Positions 35,070-45,209 of a stretch of DNA of 64,000 nt are shown here, piece after piece. Within the stretch, counting starts at the first letter, position 1; each line of letters starts with the position of its first letter. The position numbers and the translations under genes are program-made. Source of the DNA: Microbacterium sp. K24 (lineage in GTDB: Bacteria; Actinomycetota; Actinomycetes; Actinomycetales; Microbacteriaceae); assembly GCF_004794465.1 (NCBI RefSeq), contig NZ_SSDJ01000086.1, positions 1-64,000 of the forward strand. Direction: 5' to 3'. The notes beneath the pieces are model-generated. The model had not been told where the DNA came from. It was given only the letters and a program-made list of their open reading frames with translations, and did not search any database.

Positions 35070-35861
35070 TCAGATAGTGAACTCGCCATCGGGTGTCCCC
35101 TTGTCGAAAGCGTCGGCCCCGAGCTGCAGGGAGAGCTGACGGGCGATCCGCTGGAGGCTCGAGACCAGCTCCCTGTCCACGACCGCTCGATCGGACGGCA
35201 GCGAGATCGCGAGCGACGCGGTGATGTGGGGAGCGATCACCGGCACGGCGACGCACGTCGCCCCGATGGCGTACTCCTCTTCATCGAGAACCCACCCGGG
35301 CGAATGCTCGAGTTGCGTCAGCAAGGTCGTCCGATCGCTGATGGTGCGCGGCGTCAGCTCTTCGAGGCGATGACGTGAGAGATAGTCGAGGCGATGCTCG
35401 TCGGGCAGCTCCGCCAGGATCTGCTTGCCCAGCGCGGTCGCGTGCGCGCTCGACTGCAGTCCCACCCAGAGCTCCACCCGGGGGTTATGCACCGCGTCGA
35501 CGATGTCGACCAGGTGCATCTCGCCGTCGTCGAAGCGCGACAGGTACGCCGTCGCTCCGACCACCTCGGTGACCTCGCGGAGCGTGGCGCGCACCCGGGC
35601 GAGGAACACGCCGCGAGAGTCGATCTGCTGCTGGAAGGCCGGGAAGCGCGTGCCGAGCACGAGGCCGTCGGGCTCGGCGGACAGATACCCCTCGTGGATG
35701 AGCGTGCGGACCAGATTGTAGGTGGTCCCCGGCGTCAGACCGGTGGCTGCCGCGAGCATCTTGGCGGGCAGGGGCCGCGGTGAGTTCGCGACGATGTCGA
35801 CCAAGCGGAGCGCACGCTGCACAGACCCGATGAGAGTCTGCTCGCCCTCCGCAGGGCTCAC
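35070..35861 (-). CDS. IclR family transcriptional regulator
   Basis: 263 aa. N-terminal winged helix (SVQRALRLVDIVANSPRPLP, LTPGTTYNLVRTLIHEGYL) and C-terminal IclR ligand-binding domain (HATALGKQILAELPDE, AVPVIAPH). GTG 35861 follows AGGAGGAG. It begins only 2 nt after ispH ends, so it is probably transcribed with ispH; a functional link is not obvious. Ligand unknown. Confidence 0.9.
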   Translation of the reverse strand: MSPAEGEQTLIGSVQRALRLVDIVANSPRPLPAKMLAAATGLTPGTTYNLVRTLIHEGYLSAEPDGLVLGTRFPAFQQQIDSRGVFLARVRATLREVTEVVGATAYLSRFDDGEMHLVDIVDAVHNPRVELWVGLQSSAHATALGKQILAELPDEHRLDYLSRHRLEELTPRTISDRTTLLTQLEHSPGWVLDEEEYAIGATCVAVPVIAPHITASLAISLPSDRAVVDRELVSSLQRIARQLSLQLGADAFDKGTPDGEFTI

Positions 35862-35863
35862 CG

Positions 35864-36943
35864 CTACGCGCCTCCTCCTGTGGCACGGCCGCCGAGCGCC
35901 CGAGCGTCGCGCTGGCCGGACGAATCCTGGCGCAGCTCCTTGGGGAGAGAGAACATCAGATCCTCCTCGGCCGTCTTCACCTCTTCGACGTCGCGGTAGC
36001 CGGCGTCGCTCAGCGCTTCGAGGACCTCACGGACGAGCACTTCGGGAACAGATGCCCCGCTCGTCACGCCGACGGTCTCCACGCCGTCGAGCCATTCCTG
36101 CTTGACCTCTTCGGCGTAGTCGACACGATACGCCGCCTTGGCACCGTATTCGAGGGCCACCTCGACGAGGCGGACCGAGTTGGACGAGTTGGCCGAGCCG
36201 ACCACGATGACGAGGTCGGCGTTGGTCGCGACCTTCTTGATCGCCACCTGCCGGTTCTGGGTCGCGTAGCAGATGTCGTCGGACGGCGGATTGTGGAGTT
36301 CGGGGAAGCGGAGACGCAGACGGTTGACCGTCTCCATGGTCTCGTCGACCGACAGCGTGGTCTGCGAGAGCCACACCACCTTCGACGGGTCCTTCACCTG
36401 CACGGTGTCGGCCTCGGCCGGCGAATTGACGATGGTGACGTGCTCGGGGGCCTCGCCCGCCGTGCCCTCGACCTCTTCGTGGCCTTCGTGGCCGATGAGG
36501 AGGATCTCGAAGTCGTCCCGGGCGAAACGCACGGCTTCGCGGTGCACCTTCGTGACGAGCGGGCAGGTGGCGTCGATCGCGTGCAGCCCTCGATCGGATG
36601 CCGCGTTCACGACGGCCGGCGAGACGCCGTGGGCGCTGAAGACGACGTGGGCTCCGGCGGGGACCTCGTCGACCTCCTCGACGAAGATCGCGCCCTTCTC
36701 CTCGAGCTCGGAGACGACGTGGATGTTGTGCACGATCTGCTTGCGCACGTAGACGGGGGCGCCGTAGCGCTCCAGCGCCTTCTCGACGGCGACGACGGCC
36801 CGATCGACGCCGGCGCAGTAGCCGCGGGGAGCGGCCAGCAGAATCCGCTTGTGTCCGACGATCGGGTTATCCTGAAGCCGCCCGGCAGCCGCCCGCACTC
36901 GTGGGACGCGCGGGACGGGGAGATGAACGGCAGTCGAAGTCAC
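35864..36943 (-). CDS. ispH: 4-hydroxy-3-methylbut-2-enyl diphosphate reductase IspH
   Basis: 359 aa [4Fe-4S] enzyme of the last MEP-pathway step, making isopentenyl and dimethylallyl diphosphate. The three cluster cysteines are in [20 protein letters not shown] and [23 protein letters not shown] and [10 protein letters not shown] blocks are also present. The N-terminus is about 30 residues longer than in many IspH proteins. TAGAAT ends 6 nt before GTG 36943, a leaderless start. It is divergent from xseA, a common actinobacterial arrangement. Confidence 0.96.
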   Translation of the reverse strand: MTSTAVHLPVPRVPRVRAAAGRLQDNPIVGHKRILLAAPRGYCAGVDRAVVAVEKALERYGAPVYVRKQIVHNIHVVSELEEKGAIFVEEVDEVPAGAHVVFSAHGVSPAVVNAASDRGLHAIDATCPLVTKVHREAVRFARDDFEILLIGHEGHEEVEGTAGEAPEHVTIVNSPAEADTVQVKDPSKVVWLSQTTLSVDETMETVNRLRLRFPELHNPPSDDICYATQNRQVAIKKVATNADLVIVVGSANSSNSVRLVEVALEYGAKAAYRVDYAEEVKQEWLDGVETVGVTSGASVPEVLVREVLEALSDAGYRDVEEVKTAEEDLMFSLPKELRQDSSGQRDARALGGRATGGGA

Positions 36944-37019
36944 CCCTTGATTCTACCGGCGTCCTCCTGAGGAAGGCCGGGGTGCCGCCAGACGGCACGA
37001 TGGCACGGAACGGGAGCAC

Positions 37020-38297
37020 ATGACAGTCTTCGAAGCGGCGGCGGGTCCGGGCGAGACGCCGCCGGCCGACGCCGTCGCGCCCCGCGACTCCACGTCGGCC
37101 GCCCCCACATCGGTCGCACGGTTGAACGCGACGATCCGCGACTTCATCGCACGATGGAACACCGTGTGGGTCGAGGGCGAGATCACCTCGTGGAACGTCC
37201 GTGCCGGCAACGTGTTCGCGCGTCTGAAGGACACGCAGTCCGACGCCCAGATCTCGATCCGGATCTGGTCGAGCGTCCGCGGCCGCATCCCCTCCGACCT
37301 CGGCGTCGGCGATCACGTCGTCGCCGCGGTGAAGGCCGATTACTTCGTCAAGTCCGGCGACTTCAGCTTCGCCGTCTCGGCGATGAAGCACGTGGGGCTC
37401 GGAGACCAGCTCGAACGCCTCGAGAAGCTGCGGCTGCAGCTCCGCCAGGAGGGTCTGTTCGATTCCTCGCGCAAGAAGCGCCTGCCCTTCCTCCCCCACA
37501 TGATCGGCCTGATCACGGGCGAGCGGTCCGACGCCGAGAAGGATGTGCATCGGAACGCCGAGCTGCGCTGGCCGCAGGTGCGCTTCCGCACCGAATACGC
37601 GGCGGTGCAGGGCGATCGCTGCGTGCCCGACACGCTCGCCGCACTGAAGAGACTCGACGCCGATCCCGAGGTCGACGTCATCATCATCGCGCGCGGCGGC
37701 GGCGATCCGCAGACCCTTCTCGGCTTCAGCGACGAACGACTCGTGCGTGCCGTGGCCGCGGCATCCACGCCGATCGTCAGTGCGATCGGGCATGAGAACG
37801 ACCATCCTCTCCTCGACGACGTCGCCGACCTCCGGGCCTCGACGCCGACGGATGCCGCCAAGCGGGTCGTGCCGGATGTCGGCGAGCAGCGCGCGCTGAT
37901 CGCCCAGCTGCGCTCACGGGCGACATCCCGCCTCACACAGCGGCTGTCCCACGACATCGCGCAGCTCGAACAGCTGCGCTCCCGACCGGTGCTCCGCTCC
38001 CCCGATCCGATCATCGATGCGCGCGCGCAGGAGCTGTGGCTGCTGCAGTCGCGCGGTCGCGATGCGCTCACCCGGCAGCTCGACGGCGCCGGTCGTCGCA
38101 CCAGCGAGCTGCGGGCATCGCTGCGAGCGCTGTCGCCGGCAGCGACCCTCGCGCGCGGCTACGCGATCGCGCACGTCGAAGGCGGCGTGATCCTGCGCGA
38201 CGCGGCAGATGCTCCGGCCGGCAGCTCCCTGACCATCACGGTCGATCGCGGCTCGGTGGCCGCCCGTTCCGAGGGCGAGATCGCGGAAGGTTCCTGA
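37020..38297 (+). CDS. xseA: Exodeoxyribonuclease VII large subunit XseA
   Basis: 425 aa. N-terminal OB-fold (WVEGEITSWNVRAGNVFARL) and the catalytic core with GLITGERSDAEKDV, ARGGGDPQTLLGFSDE and SAIGHENDHPLLD, then a coiled coil and C-terminal RGYAIAH block. With XseB it degrades single-stranded DNA. ATG 37020 follows GGGAGC at short spacing. It heads the xseA-xseB-DUF4245-can-fumC run. Confidence 0.94.
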   Translation: MTVFEAAAGPGETPPADAVAPRDSTSAAPTSVARLNATIRDFIARWNTVWVEGEITSWNVRAGNVFARLKDTQSDAQISIRIWSSVRGRIPSDLGVGDHVVAAVKADYFVKSGDFSFAVSAMKHVGLGDQLERLEKLRLQLRQEGLFDSSRKKRLPFLPHMIGLITGERSDAEKDVHRNAELRWPQVRFRTEYAAVQGDRCVPDTLAALKRLDADPEVDVIIIARGGGDPQTLLGFSDERLVRAVAAASTPIVSAIGHENDHPLLDDVADLRASTPTDAAKRVVPDVGEQRALIAQLRSRATSRLTQRLSHDIAQLEQLRSRPVLRSPDPIIDARAQELWLLQSRGRDALTRQLDGAGRRTSELRASLRALSPAATLARGYAIAHVEGGVILRDAADAPAGSSLTITVDRGSVAARSEGEIAEGS

Positions 38298-38333
38298 GCC
38301 AGGCAGCGATCGCGCACGCCGTAAGATGGAGGA

Positions 38334-38576
38334 GTGAGCGCTCTGAACGAGATCCCCGTCGAGACGCTGTCGTTCGAGGCAGCCCGCGATGAGCTCGTCA
38401 CCGTCGTCGCCGAGCTCGAACAGGGCTCCCCCACCCTCGAGCATTCGCTCGCCCTCTGGGAACGCGGCGAAGCGCTCGCGGCTCGCTGCGAGGAGTGGCT
38501 GCTCGGCGCGAAGCGCCGTCTCGACGCCGCCCGGGCCGCGGCATCCGACTCCGATCCCGCCGGCGGGGCCTCATGA
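38334..38576 (+). CDS. xseB: Exodeoxyribonuclease VII small subunit XseB
   Basis: 80 aa, the usual XseB size. The core reads [20 protein letters not shown] and [19 protein letters not shown], matching the family helical hairpin. TAAGAT (38322-38327) ends 6 nt before GTG 38334, so it also has its own leaderless-type promoter. The end overlaps the DUF4245 gene as ATGA. Confidence 0.93.
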   Translation: MSALNEIPVETLSFEAARDELVTVVAELEQGSPTLEHSLALWERGEALAARCEEWLLGAKRRLDAARAAASDSDPAGGAS

Positions 38577-39217
38577 ACAAGCCCGCTCCGATCGTCGCCG
38601 AGCTGGGCCGCCCCGAGACGCCCGACGAGACCGCGGCACGCAAAGCCGCCTCCAGCAAGGCGTATCGCGGCAGCCAGACCCTGCGCAACCTGATCGCCGC
38701 GCTTCTGGTGACCGTGGCCGTCGTCGCCGTGATCATCTTCGCCGTCCCGCGCGGCGAGCCGGTCACCGCGCAGAAGATCGACGTGGCGGGCATCGCCGCA
38801 GGCGTCGAGTCGACCATGGACAGCCCGGCGATCGTTCCCGAGCTCGACGGTTTCTGGCGCGTCAACGCCGCCGAGCTGCAGAGCGGCGCCACCGTGGTCT
38901 GGGAGATCACGCTCGCCCCGGCCGCCGACGACGAGCGCGGCTTCATCAAAGTCGCCCAGGCCTTCGACGCCGACTCCTCGTGGGCGCCGCAGCGCCTGAA
39001 CGGCAACGCCCCGACCGACGAGATCCGCATCGGCGGACTCGACTGGGACGTGTACAAGCTCGGCGATGCGGGTGCCAACGCCAACGTGTCCTACGCCATC
39101 GGCACGCAGGCGGGCGATGACTACGTGCTGCTCTACGGCTCTCGCTCCGCCTCATCGACAGCCGACCTCGCTGAATCCCTCGTGCCACAGATCCGTGCCC
39201 TCTCGGAGGCTTCATGA
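38573..39217 (+). CDS. DUF4245 domain membrane-anchored protein
   Basis: 214 aa. One membrane helix near residue 45 ([20 protein letters not shown]) anchors an extracellular domain containing [10 protein letters not shown] and [16 protein letters not shown]4245 proteins regularly lie between xseB and carbonic anhydrase/fumarase in actinobacteria; function unknown. Start and stop both overlap neighbours as ATGA. Confidence 0.85.
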   Translation: MNKPAPIVAELGRPETPDETAARKAASSKAYRGSQTLRNLIAALLVTVAVVAVIIFAVPRGEPVTAQKIDVAGIAAGVESTMDSPAIVPELDGFWRVNAAELQSGATVVWEITLAPAADDERGFIKVAQAFDADSSWAPQRLNGNAPTDEIRIGGLDWDVYKLGDAGANANVSYAIGTQAGDDYVLLYGSRSASSTADLAESLVPQIRALSEAS

Positions 39218-39888
39218 CGCACCCGCTCACCCCCGCCGCAGCCTGGCAGCAGATGCAGGAGGGGAACGCTCGTTTCGTGCGTGACGAGCCTCAGCATCCG
39301 AACCAGGACGGCGCCCGTCGGCAGGATCTCGCGGCGGCGCAGCATCCGGTGGCGACGCTCTTCGGCTGCTCCGATTCGCGCCTCGCCGCCGAGATCATCT
39401 TCGATCTGGGTCTCGGCGACCTGTTCGTCGTGCGCAACGCCGGCCAGGTGCTGGGCGAGTCGATCGTCGCGAGTCTCGAGTACGCCGTCGCCGTGCTGGA
39501 GGTGCCGCTCATCGTCGTGCTCGCACATGACTCGTGCGGAGCCGTGCGCGCGGCCATCGACGGCACCGCGATCGATGCGGCTCCGCTCCCCCCGCACATC
39601 TGGCGCCTCATCGCCCCGATCGTGCCCGCCGCACGGAAGGTGCTGCATGAGAACGGCGGCACCACGGTCGCCGAGATCGACGCCGAGCTCGTCGGCGAAG
39701 AGCACCTGCGCAACACGGTCAAGGACCTGTTGCAGTCGTCCGAGCTGATCAGCACCGCCGTCGCCGAGGGCCGTCTGGGCATCGTCGGCGCCAACTACCG
39801 TCTGGCCGAGGGCACCGCGTCGCCGGTGATCACGGTCGGAATCGATACCGAGGGGGCCACCCCCGCAACCAAGGAGGGTTCGGAATGA
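39214..39888 (+). CDS. Beta-class carbonic anhydrase
   Basis: 224 aa. Interconverts carbon dioxide and bicarbonate. Zinc ligands are the Cys in [11 protein letters not shown] and the His and Cys in [11 protein letters not shown], with the D-R dyad of CSDSR intact. Starts within the DUF4245 stop and ends overlapping fumC (ATGA). Confidence 0.93.
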   Translation: MTHPLTPAAAWQQMQEGNARFVRDEPQHPNQDGARRQDLAAAQHPVATLFGCSDSRLAAEIIFDLGLGDLFVVRNAGQVLGESIVASLEYAVAVLEVPLIVVLAHDSCGAVRAAIDGTAIDAAPLPPHIWRLIAPIVPAARKVLHENGGTTVAEIDAELVGEEHLRNTVKDLLQSSELISTAVAEGRLGIVGANYRLAEGTASPVITVGIDTEGATPATKEGSE

Positions 39889-41279
39889 CCGAGCAGGACT
39901 ACCGCATCGAACACGACACCATGGGTGAGGTGCGGGTCCCCGTGAACGCGCTCTACGGTGCGCAGACGCAGCGTGCCGTGGAGAACTTCCCGATCTCGGG
40001 CAAGGGGCTGGAGTCGACGCAGATCGCCGCCCTCGCTCGCATCAAGAAGGCCGCCGCCCTCGCGAACAAGGAGCTGGGCACTCTCGACGGCGCCATCGCC
40101 GACGCGATCGCCCAGGCTGCCGACCAGGTCGCCTCGGGCGCGCACGACGGAGAGTTCCCCGTCGACACGTACCAGACCGGTTCCGGCACGTCGTCGAACA
40201 TGAACATGAACGAGGTGCTCGCGACGCTCGCGACGCGCATCCTCGGCGCGACCGTTCACCCCAACGACCACGTGAACGCCTCGCAGTCGTCGAACGACGT
40301 GTTCCCGACCTCGGTGCACATCGCCGTCACCCAGGCTCTCATCGACACGCTCATCCCGTCGCTCGACCACCTCGCCGTCGCCCTCGAGGCGAAGGCGGAG
40401 CTGTGGAAGGATGCCGTGAAGTCCGGCCGCACCCACCTCATGGATGCGACACCCGTCACGCTCGGCCAGGAGTTCGGCGGCTACGCCCGTCAGGTGCGGC
40501 TCGGCATCGAGCGCGTTCAGTCGGCGCTCCCCCGCGTCGCCGAGGTGCCCCTGGGCGGCACCGCCGTCGGCACCGGCATCAACACCCCGCTTGGCTTCCC
40601 GCAGAAGGTCATCGCGCTGCTCGCGGCCGAGACCGAGCTGCCGATCACCGAGGCCAAGGACCACTTCGAGGCCCAGGCGAACCGCGACGGGCTCGTCGAG
40701 GCGTCCGGCGCCCTGCGCACGATCGCGGTCTCGCTGACCAAGATCAACAACGACCTGCGCTGGATGGGCTCGGGCCCCAACACGGGTCTCGGAGAGCTGC
40801 ACATCCCCGACCTGCAGCCCGGCTCGTCGATCATGCCCGGCAAGGTCAACCCCGTCGTCCCCGAGGCTGTGCTGATGGTCTGCGCCCGCGTGATCGGCAA
40901 CGACGCGACCGTCGCCTGGGCCGGAGCATCCGGTTCCTTCGAGCTGAACGTCGCGATCCCCGTCATGGGCACGGCGCTGCTGGAGTCGATCCGCCTGCTG
41001 TCGAACGCCTCGCGCGTGCTCGCCGACAAGACGATCGACGGCCTGCAGGCGAACGTCGAGCGCGCGGCGGCCTTCGCGGGCATGAGCCCGTCGATCGTGA
41101 CCCCGCTGAACAAGCTCATCGGCTACGAGGCAGCGGCGAAGATCGCGAAGCACTCGGTCGCCAAGGGCATCACCGTGCGCGACGCCGTGATCGACCTCGG
41201 CTACGTCGAGCGCGGCGACCTCACGCTCGAGCAGCTCGACGAGAAGCTCGACCTGCTCTCGATGACGCATCCCGGCTGA
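39885..41279 (+). CDS. fumC: Class II fumarate hydratase FumC
   Basis: 464 aa TCA-cycle enzyme interconverting fumarate and malate. Signature [12 protein letters not shown] near residue 315, [11 protein letters not shown] and [10 protein letters not shown] are the substrate-site blocks. Overlaps the carbonic anhydrase gene as ATGA. It is followed by a GC-rich hairpin (41297-41331). Confidence 0.97.
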   Translation: MTEQDYRIEHDTMGEVRVPVNALYGAQTQRAVENFPISGKGLESTQIAALARIKKAAALANKELGTLDGAIADAIAQAADQVASGAHDGEFPVDTYQTGSGTSSNMNMNEVLATLATRILGATVHPNDHVNASQSSNDVFPTSVHIAVTQALIDTLIPSLDHLAVALEAKAELWKDAVKSGRTHLMDATPVTLGQEFGGYARQVRLGIERVQSALPRVAEVPLGGTAVGTGINTPLGFPQKVIALLAAETELPITEAKDHFEAQANRDGLVEASGALRTIAVSLTKINNDLRWMGSGPNTGLGELHIPDLQPGSSIMPGKVNPVVPEAVLMVCARVIGNDATVAWAGASGSFELNVAIPVMGTALLESIRLLSNASRVLADKTIDGLQANVERAAAFAGMSPSIVTPLNKLIGYEAAAKIAKHSVAKGITVRDAVIDLGYVERGDLTLEQLDEKLDLLSMTHPG

Positions 41280-41296
41280 GTCCGGAGCACGACAAG

Positions 41297-41331
41297 CGGA
41301 TGCCGCGGGGGCCTGGCCCTCGCGGCATCCG
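41297..41331. terminator. Hairpin terminator after fumC
   Basis: CGGATGCCGCG (41297-41307) pairs exactly with CGCGGCATCCG (41321-41331); the loop adds GGGCC/GGCCC pairing. It has the same arm sequence as the 20263-20297 terminator. Confidence 0.78.
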
Positions 41332-41384
41332 TCGTCTCCTGCCTGTGGTCCGCACCCGCTGATGACGACCGCAGCCCCCTCCCT

Positions 41385-41453
41385 CGGGGGCCGACACGCC
41401 AGATGTCGGACAATTGCGGGCATTCGGTCCGACATCTGGCGTGTCGGCCCCCG
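41385..41453. repeat. Perfect 27-bp inverted repeat with nested palindromes
   Basis: Arms 41385-41411 and 41427-41453 are exact complements separated by 15 nt. Each arm contains its own CCGACA-N7-TGTCGG palindrome, so the element can fold as one long stem or as two short hairpins. It follows the fumC terminator and precedes the AbiEi-like/DUF559 gene. This resembles a REP-type intergenic repeat, or a second terminator. Confidence 0.85.
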
Positions 41454-41569
41454 GAATGAAGCAACGGCCTGCCCTGCACAGGAAGGTTTCCGGCGCGTCA
41501 TTCCCCGGTTTCCGCAATCGGGCGCCTCGGGTGCCGACTCCGCGCGGCAGGGCCAGGCATGGTGGAAGG

Positions 41570-42406
41570 ATGCTCGATCCACAGCTGCTCCTCACCCGTC
41601 TCGGCGGGCTTGCCAGCGGCGTGCAGCTCCAGCAGTACGGCATCAGTCGGATGCAGCTGGCGAATGACGTCCGCGCGGGCCGGATAGACCGAGTCCGGCC
41701 GGGGCTCTTCGCCACGAAGGGGCTGCATGACGCGCTGCATCGTGCGGCTCTGCACGGCGGCTCCCTCACCTGCGCGGAAGCGCTGCGGCGTCACGGCGTG
41801 TGGGTACTCGATTCGGAAGGCCCACCCCACGTATGGGTCGGCAGGCGCGGTCGCATCCATCCGCACGTCGGATGCCGGTGCACGAGTCACTTCTTGCGAG
41901 GAGACCCTGGGCTCGGCCTTGTCGACGTCGAGACCGCACTCATCCACCTTCATCGCTGCGCCGGAGATGAGGCGTTCTTTGCCTCCTTCGAGTCCGCCTG
42001 GCGTCTCCGGAAGCTGTCCGCCGCAGCACGTTCGCGCATCCGCGCCGCTCTCCCCGCGTACGCACGCTGGCTCGTCGACTTCGCGCGCCCGGATGCCGAC
42101 AGCGGATTGGAATCACTGGTACGTCTCCGCCTGCACCTCCTCGGCCTGCTTCTGGCATGCCAGGTCGTGCTCCCTGGAGTCGGGCGGGTCGACTTCCTCA
42201 TCGAGGAGCGGCTGATCCTGGAGATCGACGGGCGAGAGAATCATGAAGGTGCATCTGAGCGGCATCGCGATCTGGCTCGGGATGCGGCGGCCTCGCGCCT
42301 GGGCATCGAGACGCTCCGCTTCGACTACGCCCAGGTGATCCACGACTGGCCGTCCGTGCAGGCCGCGATCCTCGCCGCCGTCGAACGGACGCACGACCAC
42401 CGGTGA
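41570..42406 (+). CDS. AbiEi-like winged-helix protein with DUF559 nuclease-like domain
   Basis: 278 aa. The N-terminal part (LLLTRLGGLASGVQLQQYG, RPGLFATKGLHDALHRAAL) resembles the winged helix of AbiEi-type antitoxins. The C-terminal part (RVDFLIEERLILEIDGREN, then RHRDLARDAAASRLG and LRFDY) is a DUF559/Vsr-like PD-(D/E)xK fold with the D...ExD residues present. No AbiEii toxin is adjacent, and such fusions are common orphan genes in actinobacteria. The frame is open upstream into the palindrome, but ATG 41570 fits the family. Confidence 0.78.
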   Translation: MLDPQLLLTRLGGLASGVQLQQYGISRMQLANDVRAGRIDRVRPGLFATKGLHDALHRAALHGGSLTCAEALRRHGVWVLDSEGPPHVWVGRRGRIHPHVGCRCTSHFLRGDPGLGLVDVETALIHLHRCAGDEAFFASFESAWRLRKLSAAARSRIRAALPAYARWLVDFARPDADSGLESLVRLRLHLLGLLLACQVVLPGVGRVDFLIEERLILEIDGRENHEGASERHRDLARDAAASRLGIETLRFDYAQVIHDWPSVQAAILAAVERTHDHR

Positions 42407-42460
42407 ACCTCGCCAGCCATCGACCGCTTCCTCGTTCACACTGGGGGCCAGTGAAGAAGA

Positions 42461-42493
42461 AGAGCGGATGCCGAAGGTCACGGCATCCGCTCT
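42461..42493. terminator. Bidirectional hairpin terminator
   Basis: AGAGCGGATGCCG (42461-42473) pairs exactly with 42481-42493 around a 7-nt loop, between the convergent DUF559 and phoH2 genes. Confidence 0.82.
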
Positions 42494-42503
42494 CCCGCCG
42501 TCG

Positions 42504-43886
42504 TCAGCTGAGCTCTCCGCCCTCCAGGAGTTCAGTGACGAGGGCTGCGATCGCCGAGCGCTCTGAGCGCATCAGCGTCACGTGTCCGAAGAGGTCGTGC
42601 CCCTTCAGGGTCTCGATCACGCTGGCGATGCCGTCGTGGCGGCCGACCCGGAGGTTGTCGCGCTGTCCGACGTCGTGCGTGAGGATCACCCGGGAGTTCT
42701 GGCCCATGCGGCTGAGTACCGTCAGCAGCACGTTGCGCTCCAGGGACTGGGCCTCGTCGACGATCACGAAGGCGTCGTGCAGGGAGCGTCCGCGGATGTG
42801 GGTGAGCGGGAGGACCTCGAGCAGTCCGCGCTCGATGACCTCTTCGACGACGTTGCCCGAGACCACCGAGCCGAGGGTGTCGAACACCGCCTGGCCCCAG
42901 GGGCCCATCTTCTCGCCCTGGTCGCCGGGAAGGTATCCGAGCTCCTGCCCGCCGACCGCGAAGAGCGGACGGAAGACGATGATCTTCTTCTGCTGCTGAC
43001 GCTCCAGCACCGCTTCGAGTCCGGCGCACAGCGCGAGCGCCGACTTTCCGGTGCCGGCCCGGCCGCCGAGCGAGACGATGCCCACCTCCTGATCGAGGAG
43101 CAGGTCGATCGCGATCCGCTGCTCCGCCGAGCGCCCGTGCATGCCGAAGATGTCGCGGTCGCCGCGCACCAGGCGGTACTCGCCGTCGCCGGTCACTCGT
43201 CCGAGAGCCGACCCGCGCTCCGAGTGGATGATCAGGCCGGTGTTGATCGGAAGGCCGCGCGCCTCTTCGCTGATGCCGACCTCGCTCTCGTACAAGTCAC
43301 TGATCTCGTCGCCCGAGAGGTCGAGCGTCGAGATGCCCGTCCATCCGGAGTCCACGGCCTGCTCGGCGAGGTACTCCTCGGCGCGGATGCCGAGAGATGC
43401 CGCCTTGACGCGCATCGGCAGGTCCTTGGAGACGATCGTGACGTCCTGGCCGTCCTGCGCCAGGTGCATCGCGACCGAGAGGATGCGGGTGTCGTTGTCG
43501 CTGAGCCGGATGCCGGCCGGCAGCACCGACGGGTCGGTGTTGGCGAGCTCGACGCGCAGGGTGCCGCCCTCTCCGACCTCCACCGGGAAGTCCAGACGAC
43601 CGTGCTCGATGCGCAGGTCGTCGAGGTGACGCAGTGCCTGACGGGCGAAGTAGCCGATCTCCGGGTCGTGGCGCTTGCCTTCGAGCTCGGTGATGACGAC
43701 GACGGGGAGCACCACGGAGTGCTCGGCGAACCGGAAGAACGCCTGCGGATCGCTCAGCAGCACCGACGTGTCGAGCACATAGGTGCGCAGGTCCTGATCC
43801 GGTTCGATCGACGAAGCGCTCCTCGTCGTCTTACGGGTGGACTGCTGCGCGGTGCTGGTGGACTGCTGCGCTGTACGTGTGGTCAC
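42504..43886 (-). CDS. phoH2: PhoH2: PIN domain fused to PhoH ATPase
   Basis: 460 aa. N-terminal PIN ribonuclease domain ([28 protein letters not shown]) and C-terminal PhoH P-loop domain ([36 protein letters not shown]). PhoH2 proteins are RNA helicase/ribonuclease toxins or RNA-turnover factors. The Gln/Ser/Thr-rich first 30 residues are low-complexity. GTG 43886 follows GGGAG with 6-nt spacing. No separate antitoxin gene is evident upstream. Confidence 0.93.
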   Translation of the reverse strand: MTTRTAQQSTSTAQQSTRKTTRSASSIEPDQDLRTYVLDTSVLLSDPQAFFRFAEHSVVLPVVVITELEGKRHDPEIGYFARQALRHLDDLRIEHGRLDFPVEVGEGGTLRVELANTDPSVLPAGIRLSDNDTRILSVAMHLAQDGQDVTIVSKDLPMRVKAASLGIRAEEYLAEQAVDSGWTGISTLDLSGDEISDLYESEVGISEEARGLPINTGLIIHSERGSALGRVTGDGEYRLVRGDRDIFGMHGRSAEQRIAIDLLLDQEVGIVSLGGRAGTGKSALALCAGLEAVLERQQQKKIIVFRPLFAVGGQELGYLPGDQGEKMGPWGQAVFDTLGSVVSGNVVEEVIERGLLEVLPLTHIRGRSLHDAFVIVDEAQSLERNVLLTVLSRMGQNSRVILTHDVGQRDNLRVGRHDGIASVIETLKGHDLFGHVTLMRSERSAIAALVTELLEGGELS

Positions 43887-44045
43887 GACCCACTCCCGAC
43901 CCGGGGATTGATCCCCGCCTGAGAACGAGTCGACCTGGGGCCACGAGTCGTCAACCGGAAGGCCGACTCGACCGGGCTCCTTGCCCGATGCCTAGAACGT
44001 ACGACTTCGCGGTGGCTTAACCGCGCGTCGACACGCGGGCGATTC

Positions 44046-45170
44046 TTACGAGCTTGTGAACGTCTCGTTTCCGAAAGCGCCGAGCGCGTCGTCCAGCTGC
44101 TGCAGGGTGGCGGCGTCGGTGCCCGCGTGGACGCCGATGCGCACGGAGGAGCCGCGTGCCGTCACGACGATCCCGGCGTTGGAGAGGGCCGCGGCCAGGC
44201 GGGCGGGCTCCTCGGGCGAGAGCACGACGATCCCTGCCCGCTCCGCGCGATCTCGGGGCGATGTCACGACGATGCCGTGCCGATCCGCGATCTCCAGGAC
44301 CGTGTCGACGTGTTGGGCGATCCTCGCCTCGATGGCCGCGACACCCGCATCGCGCACATCGCGCACGCCGATGGCCAGCCGACCGGCGGCCAGAGTGTCG
44401 GGCGAGCTCACCGTGAATGCCTGAGCGGATGCCGTCGGCGCCATCACCTCGTCCACCGACAGGCTGTCCGTGCCGGTGATGCCCGACAGCACGGGAACGA
44501 TGCGCTGCCTGGCTCGCGGCGAGAACCAGGCGAAGGCGCTGCCGCGACCCGCCCGCAACCATTTGTAGCCGTGACCGACCACGACGTCGGCCATCGTGAA
44601 GTCGGCATCCACGACGCCGAACGACTGCACGGCATCGACGATGAGCAGGCGGTCCGGTCCGATGACGTCGCGCAACGCCGCGAGATCGGCGCGGTAGCCG
44701 GTGCGGAAGTCGACGTGACTGACCGCGAGCGCCGTGACCTCGTCATCCAGCACCTCGGCGACGGCATCCGCTGTCACCCGGCTGTCGGCGGGTGTGATCC
44801 ACCGCGGCGTCAGCGCGCGATCCGATGCTGCCGCCGCACGATCGAGGGTGAGACTGATACTCGGGAACTCGGCCGTGCTCGCGATCACCGCGCCGGTCAT
44901 CCCGTAGAAGGCGTGCATGAGACCCTGCGTCGACGACGGCTGCAGCGTGACATCCACGGCGTCGCCGCCGAGAAGCTCCGCGACGAGTTCCTGCGCCTGC
45001 CCGACCCGCTCCCAGACCAGCGACAGCGACGACGGGCGCCCGCTGCCCAGCAGATCGGCGTCGGCGAAGATCTCCTCGCGCACCGAGGGCGACAGCGGAC
45101 CGAATGCAGCCCAGTTCAGGTAGCCGGATTCGTTGTCGAAGGTGCCGACATAGTCGTCGAAAGTGCTCAC
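44046..45170 (-). CDS. Class V aminotransferase-fold PLP enzyme
   Basis: 374 aa. The PLP-binding region ADVVVGHGYKWLRAGRGSAF contains the expected lysine, preceded by IVDAVQSFGVVDADF; the N-terminus NESGYLNWAAFGPLSP resembles kynureninase/isopenicillin epimerase-like members. Specific substrate unknown. CAGACT ends 6 nt before GTG 45170, a leaderless-like start. A ribosome site is not visible. Confidence 0.82.
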   Translation of the reverse strand: MSTFDDYVGTFDNESGYLNWAAFGPLSPSVREEIFADADLLGSGRPSSLSLVWERVGQAQELVAELLGGDAVDVTLQPSSTQGLMHAFYGMTGAVIASTAEFPSISLTLDRAAAASDRALTPRWITPADSRVTADAVAEVLDDEVTALAVSHVDFRTGYRADLAALRDVIGPDRLLIVDAVQSFGVVDADFTMADVVVGHGYKWLRAGRGSAFAWFSPRARQRIVPVLSGITGTDSLSVDEVMAPTASAQAFTVSSPDTLAAGRLAIGVRDVRDAGVAAIEARIAQHVDTVLEIADRHGIVVTSPRDRAERAGIVVLSPEEPARLAAALSNAGIVVTARGSSVRIGVHAGTDAATLQQLDDALGAFGNETFTSS

Positions 45171-45209
45171 CGCGTCAGTCTGGCACGGGTGCGCGGCCCC
45201 CGGAACGCG

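Noticed and set aside
41414-41569. N-terminal extension of the DUF559 protein into the palindrome
   Set aside because: Basic low-complexity translation, no homology to the family, and it overlaps the inverted repeat.
42504-43886. phoH2 as part of a toxin-antitoxin pair with an upstream antitoxin
   Set aside because: The 43887-44045 region has no convincing short coding frame on the minus strand.
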